Source of the DNA: Pseudoalteromonas shioyasakiensis
GTDB lineage: Bacteria > Pseudomonadota > Gammaproteobacteria > Enterobacterales > Alteromonadaceae
Length of the DNA stretch: 36,053 nt
Assembly: GCF_022398475.1 (NCBI RefSeq)
Contig: NZ_JAKEVM010000032.1
Coordinates: forward strand, 1 to 36,053
Reading direction: 5' to 3'
In this document: piece by piece, positions 30,554 to 36,053 of the stretch
Numbering within the stretch: position 1 is the stretch's first letter
Layout of the letters: each line of letters begins with the position of its first letter
Made by a program: the position numbers and the translations under genes
Notes under the pieces: model-generated
Told to the model about the DNA's origin: nothing
The model's database searches: none
What the model saw: only the letters and a program-made list of their open reading frames with translations

Positions 30554-31609
30554 GTGCGTAGGTATTTAAAAATTGCAAAATGGCGCGCTAATAAACAGTT
30601 TCAACAACAGCAACGTAGCTGGCAGCCTCATAAAACGAGGCTGGTTGAACGATTACAAGCCATTTGGTTTAACTTAAGTACCGCACAAAAGCTCTATCTT
30701 TTAGCATTAAGCAGCCTGGTTGTTCTGCAATCGGGCTGGTTAAGTGCCACCATCACCATTATTGCGCTTGTTATTGAATTTTGGCCCAAGTTTAACCAAC
30801 TTTGGCACTCGCTTGCCGGCAAAGCACTGATTTTAATCTTCTATGCCAGTATCGCTAATTTTGTGTTGGCCGGTGCGAGCGGCATAGTTAATGATGTAAC
30901 TCATGTCTCAGCTAGTCACTTTAATTACACCCATAACTTTGCCACCCTGTTATATTTACCCCCTTGGGCAATGGGAATAACCCTAGGGACTTTATTGTTA
31001 TTTCAACTTTTTTTACCTTTCTATATCTTTGTTTTATTACTAATAAAGCCATTTGGCTCTGAGCGAATTAAATTTATAAGCCAAAGCTACTCACCTCTAT
31101 TAACTGCCATCGTGCGCTTTGTTTTAGCATCAGTGGTATTTATTAACCTGATTTCGTTTATCGACGATCAGCCACCTGAAGAAGTGCTCGACAACATGGT
31201 TAGCACCTTTTTGGATAGCAAAGTCATTGCCAAAGAATCTGGTGAAGAGCAGCAAAAAGCAGTCGAACAACTCGGTGAAAAACTCGAACAACAACTTCCT
31301 GAAAGTACACAAAACTCAACCCCTAACCAAGACGTCAATATAGAAGGTGACAGCGAAACCGCCGAAAACCTTCGTCAGTTTCTAGATACCAAAGGTTACT
31401 TTGAGCGTAGCAAACGTTTAATTGCGATGTTTGCTTACAGCTTTGAAGCCGATAGCTATTCACGCTGTTTAAAAGCAGAAAACAGTAAAGCCGTTGAGCT
31501 GAATGATTACGAAATAGTGCAAGTAACCCCTGATCACCATGCTGAATATGGCTATCGATTTGAAGTCATTGCTTGTGACTCGCCAGGCGTTACCCCAGTA
31601 GAAAAATAG
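30554..31609 (+). CDS. Unrecognised multi-pass membrane protein downstream of uvrA
   Basis: I do not recognise this 351-aa protein. A basic cytoplasmic N-terminus (about 1-42, RRYLKIAKWRANKQFQQQQR) is followed by hydrophobic segments at about 45-75, 88-112, 136-175 and 185-205. A soluble C-terminal region follows: an acidic helix (EEQQKAVEQLGEKLEQQLPE), a linker, and a folded-looking end (about 275-345) with two Cys (SYSRCLKAENS and VIACDSPG). The start is GTG at 30554 with AAGGA at 30543-30547, only 13 nt after uvrA, so an operon is likely. No catalytic motif is seen. Codon use looks like its neighbours. Confidence 0.75.
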   Translation: MRRYLKIAKWRANKQFQQQQRSWQPHKTRLVERLQAIWFNLSTAQKLYLLALSSLVVLQSGWLSATITIIALVIEFWPKFNQLWHSLAGKALILIFYASIANFVLAGASGIVNDVTHVSASHFNYTHNFATLLYLPPWAMGITLGTLLLFQLFLPFYIFVLLLIKPFGSERIKFISQSYSPLLTAIVRFVLASVVFINLISFIDDQPPEEVLDNMVSTFLDSKVIAKESGEEQQKAVEQLGEKLEQQLPESTQNSTPNQDVNIEGDSETAENLRQFLDTKGYFERSKRLIAMFAYSFEADSYSRCLKAENSKAVELNDYEIVQVTPDHHAEYGYRFEVIACDSPGVTPVEK

Positions 31610-31650
31610 CGCAGCAATCAATATTACTCGCTTGGCTTGCTGCGTTTTTC
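31601..31650. terminator. Bidirectional terminator overlapping two convergent gene ends
   Basis: CGCAGCAA (31610-31617) pairs with TTGCTGCG (31637-31644), flanked by GAAAAA (31601-31606) and TTTTTC (31645-31650), so each strand ends in a T run. The 19-nt loop contains the stop codon of the 81-aa minus-strand gene, and the left flank overlaps the stop of the 351-aa gene. Confidence 0.7.
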
Positions 31651-31869
31651 TCTTATAAAATGAAATATCGAAAGCCCAATAAAACCAAAGCAAACTAAGG
31701 CGATTACTAAATTAGGTATAAAAATAAGTAACATAGTAGCATCATAGCCGATCTTAGCGAATGCAGCACAAAGGCTACCAATGATAAGCTCAGTTAAGAT
31801 TAGCTCCCATTCTAATGAGCTATTCGCAGGTACAGTTTTAGCCGCATAATGTTTTACTTTAAAACCCAT
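31624..31869 (-). CDS. Small two-helix membrane protein, unknown function
   Basis: An 81-aa protein I do not recognise. Two hydrophobic stretches are visible: about 24-40 (LILTELIIGSLCAAFAK) and 46-70 (MLLIFIPNLVIALVCFGFIGL), with a basic tail (HFIREKRSKPSE) suggesting a cytoplasmic C-terminus. The strong GGAGG 8 nt upstream of its ATG (minus strand, around 31878-31882) supports a real gene. It converges on the uvrA-downstream gene, and its last codons lie within the shared terminator. Confidence 0.65.
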   Translation of the reverse strand: MGFKVKHYAAKTVPANSSLEWELILTELIIGSLCAAFAKIGYDATMLLIFIPNLVIALVCFGFIGLSIFHFIREKRSKPSE

Positions 31870-32145
31870 ATCAAAACCTCCAAGTTCCTATTTGCTACAT
31901 TCAAATATCATCAATAGGCAAAAACACAAAAATAAAATGATTTAAAACCTTATTTCCCCTCATAAGAATTAAACTTAAACCATTGAAACTATTAAAATTA
32001 ACATTTTAAAACCTTATATATAAATCCCTTAGAACTAGATAAGCGACTCTATGTAAATTCCTCGCTATTGTAGTTTCCATCAACGGGCCACCAACCAACT
32101 TTGCTTCGCTGATAAAACTAATCAACCAATTAAGAGAATAAAGTT
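31870..32145. other. AT-rich intergenic region with a 13-bp direct repeat
   Basis: No gene is visible in these 276 bases between two divergent small genes. TTTAAAACCTTAT occurs exactly twice, at 31941-31953 and 32005-32017, 64 bp apart. That is close to six helical turns, so the copies could face the same side of DNA. Promoters for both small genes should lie here but I cannot place them confidently. Confidence 0.6.
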
Positions 32146-32337
32146 ATGAGCAACTCAGCTTTAAAAATAGTGTCGATACTCGCAGTAAGCACGCTTGTTG
32201 TTACACTGCCAACCCCCTTATTTAATAGCCAAGATACTCAAAAATTAGAACAACATCTTGAGATATCTATCGAGGTTTCTATCGAGCAAATGAACAAAAA
32301 AGTTGACCATCAAATTGAGTTAAAACTCAATAAGTAA
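32146..32337 (+). CDS. Small exported or membrane-anchored protein, unknown function
   Basis: A 63-aa protein I do not recognise. It has a positively charged start (MSNSALK) and one hydrophobic stretch (about 8-25, IVSILAVSTLVVTLPTPL), either an uncleaved anchor or a signal peptide. The rest (about 28-63) is an amphipathic, charged helix (KLEQHLEISIEVSIEQMNKK) that could form a coiled coil. AGAG lies about 8 nt upstream of the ATG as a weak ribosome binding site. A well-formed terminator directly after the stop supports a real, separately transcribed gene. Confidence 0.6.
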   Translation: MSNSALKIVSILAVSTLVVTLPTPLFNSQDTQKLEQHLEISIEVSIEQMNKKVDHQIELKLNK

Positions 32338-32343
32338 TGCCCT

Positions 32344-32372
32344 GCTTGCCCAGAACATTGGGCAAGCTTTTT
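32344..32372 (+). terminator. Rho-independent terminator after the 63-aa gene
   Basis: GCTTGCCCA (32344-32352) pairs with TGGGCAAGC (32359-32367) around a 6-nt loop, followed by TTTTT (32368-32372). It begins 7 bases after the stop and ends 19 bases before the TraB-family ATG. Confidence 0.92.
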
Positions 32373-32391
32373 CAATTAACAGGCTAAAAGA

Positions 32392-33282
32392 ATGAAACAA
32401 CTAACTCAATTACTGCTCTCAACAATTGCTGCATCAAGCTTATTTACAACCAGTATTTGTACTGCAAAAAGTGCCGTTTGGCAGGTAAGTAAAGGTGATG
32501 AATTTATATACATTGCGGGTTCAATTCATGTTTCACCGCCCAAGGAACTACCGCTACCAGCTGAATTTAATCAAGCATATAAACAAGCCGATACCCTAGT
32601 ACTTGAAGCCGATATGCCAGCGCCAAGTAATAGCTCAGCACAACTTACTATGCTTAAAGCACTGAGTTACCAAGCTGGTGAAACATTAAGTAGTAAGCTC
32701 TCTGCAACAGTAAAAAAACAATTAGAAGCACAGCTTACTCAATACGATATGCAACTTAGCGAACTCGACAGCTTTCGCCCTTTTATGGTGAGCTTGCTGA
32801 TGATGTCGCTAGAACTACAAAAACAACAGCTTTTCGGTGAAGGTGTTGATAGCTATTTCGCAAAGCGAGCCCAACAAGACAGCAAAGAATTAGCTTACCT
32901 CGAAACCTTGGCATTCCAATTACACCTTTTTAAGCAATTAGGCAGCCAAGACGAAGATGCCTATATTCAGTCACAGTTAGCGCAAGTATCAAGTTACCAA
33001 GCGCTTTACAGTGCAATGCTTGATGCATGGCGCAATGGCGATATGCACGCAATGAATGAGCTAACTATCATGCCATTAAAACAACATGATCCCCTCACCT
33101 ACCAAATACTCATTAAGCAACGTAATTTGAATTGGCTTAATCATATTGAGCATTACTTTACTGATCGGCAAAAAGAGTTGGTACTTGTTGGTGCTGCTCA
33201 TTTGGCCGGTGAAGATAGCCTATTGGCCTTGTTAGAAAGTAAAGGCTACGTGATTGCACAGTTGAACGCTGATGAGGATTAA
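32392..33282 (+). CDS. TraB/GumN family protein
   Basis: Exported protein of 296 aa. A signal peptide (about 1-25, LLLSTIAASSLFTTSICTAKS) precedes the TraB/GumN domain. Conserved features are the first GSIH motif (about 43-46) within IYIAGSIHVSPP, the LVLEADM segment (about 70-76), and the C-terminal VLVGAAHLAGEDSLLALLESKGY, where the second GAAH motif pairs with GSIH. Proteins of this family resemble Tiki-type metalloproteases, but bacterial members have no settled substrate. It follows a terminator by only 19 bases, so its promoter may overlap that hairpin or readthrough may feed it. A 23-aa ORF starts 4 nt after its stop. Confidence 0.88.
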   Translation: MKQLTQLLLSTIAASSLFTTSICTAKSAVWQVSKGDEFIYIAGSIHVSPPKELPLPAEFNQAYKQADTLVLEADMPAPSNSSAQLTMLKALSYQAGETLSSKLSATVKKQLEAQLTQYDMQLSELDSFRPFMVSLLMMSLELQKQQLFGEGVDSYFAKRAQQDSKELAYLETLAFQLHLFKQLGSQDEDAYIQSQLAQVSSYQALYSAMLDAWRNGDMHAMNELTIMPLKQHDPLTYQILIKQRNLNWLNHIEHYFTDRQKELVLVGAAHLAGEDSLLALLESKGYVIAQLNADED

Positions 33283-33286
33283 GAAA

Positions 33287-33358
33287 ATGGAAAAAACAGA
33301 CAAAACCGCTGCCGCACTTATCTGCTTGTTTACTGTTTTAATTGTGCTGAGCTTTTAA
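33287..33358 (+). CDS. Candidate 23-aa single-helix membrane protein
   Basis: The ORF MEKTDKTAAALICLFTVLIV-LSF starts 4 nt after the TraB-family stop. It has AGGA at 33275-33278, 8 nt before the ATG, inside the end of the upstream gene. A short charged head is followed by one hydrophobic helix of about 16 residues, and the stop sits directly before a terminator. This arrangement favours a real translated small protein, though it is too short for statistical support. Confidence 0.5.
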   Translation: MEKTDKTAAALICLFTVLIVLSF

Positions 33359-33361
33359 TAA

Positions 33362-33389
33362 AAAAATACCGCTTTATAGCGGTATTTTT
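33362..33389. terminator. Bidirectional terminator between the TraB-family unit and trpS
   Basis: AAAAATACCGC (33362-33372) pairs with GCGGTATTTTT (33379-33389) around TTTATA. A-T flanks give a T run on either strand, serving the plus-strand unit ending at 33358 and the minus-strand trpS ending at 33412. Confidence 0.9.
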
Positions 33390-33411
33390 ATCTCAATAAT
33401 TTGCTGAAAGC

Positions 33412-34416
33412 TTACGGGCGAGGAATAAAACCTACCGCATCGTAGACTGCTTTTAATGTTTTTTCAGCGCGAATACTCGCCTTTTCAGCACCTGACTTCA
33501 TAATGCTATCAAGTAGTGACTGATCTTCGCGAATTTCTTTAAAGCGCGCTTGAATTGGCTCAATCATATTAACAACCGCTGCTGCAGTGTCTTTTTTCAG
33601 GTGACCATACATTTTATCTTCATATTCAGGCACTAAGTCTTCAATTGAGCGCTTAGTTGCAACTGATAATAAAGTAAGTAGGTTAGATACACCTGGTTTT
33701 TCTTCACGATCAAAGTAGATACGAGCTTGCTCGTCTGAATCAGTTACTGCTTTTTTCAGTTTCTTTTCAATCTTCTTCGGCTCATCTAATAACATGATGT
33801 AACCGTTTGGATTTTCATCTGATTTAGACATTTTCTTGAGCGGATCTTGTAAGCTCATTACACGCGCGCCAAACTCAGGAATGTATGGTTCAGGTAGTTT
33901 GAACACGTCACCGTATAGGTTGTTAAAACGTGTTGCGATATCACGTGTCAATTCAAGGTGTTGCTTTTGATCTTCACCCACTGGCACTTGATCTGCTTGG
34001 TATAACAAGATGTCTGCAGCTTGCAGTACAGGGTAAGAGAACAAACCCACATTCACGTTATTAGCATGCTTAGAAGACTTATCTTTAAACTGCGTCATAC
34101 GGTTAAGCTCACCCATTTGAGCGTAACAGTTTAAAACCCAACTAAGCTGTGCATGTTCTGGCACTTGAGATTGTACGAATAACGCCGCTTTTTCTGGGTC
34201 GATACCACATGCAGCATAAAGCGCAATACCGTCCAGCACGCGCGAGCGTAGCTGCTCAGGATCTTGGCGTACAGTAATGGCGTGTAAATCTACTAACATA
34301 AAGAAACTTTCGTGGTCTTCCTGTAGCTTAAGCCACTGGTTAATAGCGCCAACATAGTTGCCTATTGTCATACCACCGGTTGGCTGAATGCCACTTAACA
34401 CTACTGGTTTACTCAT
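33412..34416 (-). CDS. trpS: Tryptophan--tRNA ligase
   Basis: Class I aminoacyl-tRNA synthetase charging tRNA-Trp. The N-terminal [17 protein letters not shown] carries the HIGH-equivalent TIGN; DLHAIT follows, and the KMSKS loop is intact at about residue 195 ([12 protein letters not shown]). At 334 aa it is the exact size of the E. coli enzyme. It is last in rpe-gph-trpS, with a 50-bp gap from gph, which leaves room for its own promoter. No Trp-codon leader peptide or attenuator is visible in that gap. Confidence 0.98.
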   Translation of the reverse strand: MSKPVVLSGIQPTGGMTIGNYVGAINQWLKLQEDHESFFMLVDLHAITVRQDPEQLRSRVLDGIALYAACGIDPEKAALFVQSQVPEHAQLSWVLNCYAQMGELNRMTQFKDKSSKHANNVNVGLFSYPVLQAADILLYQADQVPVGEDQKQHLELTRDIATRFNNLYGDVFKLPEPYIPEFGARVMSLQDPLKKMSKSDENPNGYIMLLDEPKKIEKKLKKAVTDSDEQARIYFDREEKPGVSNLLTLLSVATKRSIEDLVPEYEDKMYGHLKKDTAAAVVNMIEPIQARFKEIREDQSLLDSIMKSGAEKASIRAEKTLKAVYDAVGFIPRP

Positions 34417-34466
34417 GATGTTCCTTTATATTTTTACTAAACTAAAAAGACGAAATTAAAATGCAC

Positions 34467-35132
34467 TTACCTTTGGGTAAGAACGGGTATTATATCTAAG
34501 AAATTCTCGCAGAGGTACTCTGGATTGAAATCAGCGAGATTTTCACCTTGGTTATAGCCATAACCGAGTGCGACAACGTCAACCTTAGCAGCTTTTGCTG
34601 CCAAGATATCACTTTTTGAGTCGCCTATCATAACCGCTTTGGCTGGGCTGACATCTAATTGCTGACAAGCAAATAGTAAAGGCTCAGGTGATGGTTTCTT
34701 TGCCATATCATCACCACATACAATCAACTGAAAATGACTAGTCAGTGAAAGCTTATCAAGTAACTTTTCGGTAAAACGACGTGCCTTATTGGTGATCACC
34801 ACTTTAGGAATACCAGCAAGTGCAGCAAGCCCAGTTTCTACATGTTGATAAAGCGCACTGTAGCCACCTACAACTTGGTCATAGTGCTGATAGAACAAAT
34901 TAATTGCACGCTCAGTAAGGGCTTCATCTAAATGCTCACTGATTTGCATATCGCCACTCAAACCACGCTTTACAAGTGTTTCTATGCCATTACCTACCCA
35001 GCTCTCAACTAGCTTTTGTGTAACAACCGGAAATGCGAGGTCAGTTAGAGTCAGGTTCATCGCAATGTATAAATCATAAACACTGTCGACTAAGGTGCCA
35101 TCTAAATCGAAAAATGCCGCATCGTATTTCAT
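34467..35132 (-). CDS. gph: Phosphoglycolate phosphatase
   Basis: HAD-superfamily phosphatase that removes 2-phosphoglycolate formed during repair of oxidative DNA ends. HAD motif I is [11 protein letters not shown] (Asp9, Asp11), motif [11 protein letters not shown] (about 109-117), motif III Lys in KKPSPEPL, and motif [17 protein letters not shown]. At 221 aa it is slightly shorter than E. coli Gph (252). The ATG overlaps the rpe TGA in ATGA (35129-35132), so the pair is translationally coupled. Position between rpe and trpS supports gph over other HAD phosphatases. Confidence 0.94.
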   Translation of the reverse strand: MKYDAAFFDLDGTLVDSVYDLYIAMNLTLTDLAFPVVTQKLVESWVGNGIETLVKRGLSGDMQISEHLDEALTERAINLFYQHYDQVVGGYSALYQHVETGLAALAGIPKVVITNKARRFTEKLLDKLSLTSHFQLIVCGDDMAKKPSPEPLLFACQQLDVSPAKAVMIGDSKSDILAAKAAKVDVVALGYGYNQGENLADFNPEYLCENFLDIIPVLTQR

Positions 35133-35815
35133 GACTCAACCTTTGCAAGCTCGCTGCGCATCGCATCGATAACGGCTTTATAATCTGGTTGATTAAAAAT
35201 TGCAGAGCCTGCAACAAACATATCAGCACCCGCTTCTGCAATTTCAGCAATGTTATTAACACCTACACCGCCATCAACTTCTAAACGAATATTGTGACCC
35301 GAGTCATCAATAATTTTACGCGCTTGACGAAGCTTTTCGAGGGTATGAGGAATAAAGCTTTGGCCGCCAAAGCCAGGGTTAACCGACATTAATAGCACTA
35401 CATCAACTTTATCGAGCACATGCTCAAGGTAGCTAAGGCTGGTTGCAGGATTAAATACAAGCCCAGCTTGGCAACCGCTGTCTTTTATAAGCTGTAAGGT
35501 ACGGTCAATATGCTCACTTGCTTCAGGGTGAAAGCTAATAATAGAAGCGCCCGCTTCAGCAAAGTCGGGAATTAGGCGATCGACAGGTTTCACCATAAGA
35601 TGCACATCAATCGGGGCTGTAATACCGTAATCGCGCAGTGCTTTACAAATCATTGGGCCAAAGGTTAGGTTTGGCACATAATGGTTATCCATTACATCAA
35701 AATGTACAACATCTGCCCCACTTGCGAGTACACGATCAACATCTTCACCTAAACGGGCAAAATCAGCTGATAAAATAGAAGGGGCTATTAAATACTTTTG
35801 TAATGTTTCCAACAT
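35129..35815 (-). CDS. rpe: Ribulose-phosphate 3-epimerase
   Basis: Pentose-phosphate pathway enzyme converting ribulose 5-phosphate and xylulose 5-phosphate. The TIM-barrel signatures are intact: [18 protein letters not shown] at the start, [41 protein letters not shown] and LEVDGGV. The frame extends to a TTG at 35845, but the ATG at 35815 has GGAA about 8 nt upstream and places the conserved KYLIAPSIL as in E. coli, giving 228 aa. Stop overlaps the gph start by 4 bp. Confidence 0.97.
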   Translation of the reverse strand: MLETLQKYLIAPSILSADFARLGEDVDRVLASGADVVHFDVMDNHYVPNLTFGPMICKALRDYGITAPIDVHLMVKPVDRLIPDFAEAGASIISFHPEASEHIDRTLQLIKDSGCQAGLVFNPATSLSYLEHVLDKVDVVLLMSVNPGFGGQSFIPHTLEKLRQARKIIDDSGHNIRLEVDGGVGVNNIAEIAEAGADMFVAGSAIFNQPDYKAVIDAMRSELAKVES

Positions 35816-36053
35816 GAGAGATTCCATCATAATTTGCGACTGCAAGAAGAGCGCATAATGTAACCCAATCGACAGCTGATTAAAACACCACAGCTAACTG
35901 TTAAAACGCTATTGCTCAAGGCCAATCCTTTTAGCTTATTGAATTAATGTAAATTTAATCAAAAATTGAACAATCGTTCTATTCAACTGCTTGCATAAAT
36001 GCATTTAAATGAAACAAAATATAAACATAAAATTTACTTTAAAAGGCTAATTT
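35816..36053. other. AT-rich upstream region of rpe, no gene seen
   Basis: The last 238 bases are AT-rich with many A and T runs and no ORF with a credible start. They probably hold the rpe promoter (minus strand). In E. coli dam precedes rpe; no trace of its end is present here. Confidence 0.6.

Overview
The window looks like ordinary chromosomal backbone from a marine gammaproteobacterium of the Alteromonadales, most likely Pseudoalteromonas or a close relative. This rests on moderately AT-rich coding sequence, protein sequences of gammaproteobacterial type, and gene order: mreBCD-maf-rng-yhdP-nitrilase-tldD, csrD next to mreB, ssb and uvrA nearby, and rpe-gph-trpS. I assign the genus from memory of such proteins and did not search it. 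I see no prophage, insertion sequence, CRISPR array, rRNA or tRNA gene.

Layout. At 32-3596, oligopeptidase A (prlC, minus) is divergent from glutathione reductase (gorA, plus); gorA is followed by a 7-bp tandem repeat and a strong terminator. At 3753-7529 (plus) lie a membrane-anchored AraC-type regulator, a secreted TPR/S41-type peptidase-like protein, and a glutaredoxin-MauE fusion protein preceded by a near-perfect 16-bp inverted repeat. At 7584-18097 (minus) is a compact eight-gene operon, mreB-mreC-mreD-maf-rng-yhdP-nitrilase-tldD. Every junction overlaps or is separated by 1 nt. It combines cell-shape determination, nucleotide clean-up, RNA processing, envelope lipid homeostasis and proteolysis.

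At 18230-27558 come a periplasmic coiled-coil/PEGA/SUMF1 protein (minus), a PLP enzyme of the ACC deaminase/D-cysteine desulfhydrase family (plus), a CsrD-like degenerate GGDEF/EAL membrane protein (minus), a chemoreceptor with a NIT-like sensor domain (minus), ssb (minus) and a YajR-like MFS transporter (minus). In Vibrio cholerae the MSHA pilus locus sits between csrD (mshH) and mreB; here the pilus genes are absent and two unrelated genes fill the space. At 27721-31609 (plus) uvrA is followed 13 nt later by an unrecognised membrane protein gene. A degenerate LexA-like box lies just upstream of uvrA.

At 31624-33358 are three small membrane or exported proteins (81, 63 and 23 aa) and a TraB/GumN-family protein. 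At 33412-35815 (minus) is the conserved rpe-gph-trpS cluster. The last 238 bases hold only the AT-rich upstream region of rpe.

I found no clear new multi-gene system. The points most worth checking are the MSHA-shaped gap with its SUMF1 protein, the degenerate CsrD-like regulator, the regulator/peptidase pair, the structured repeats, and the 23-aa ORF behind the TraB-family gene.
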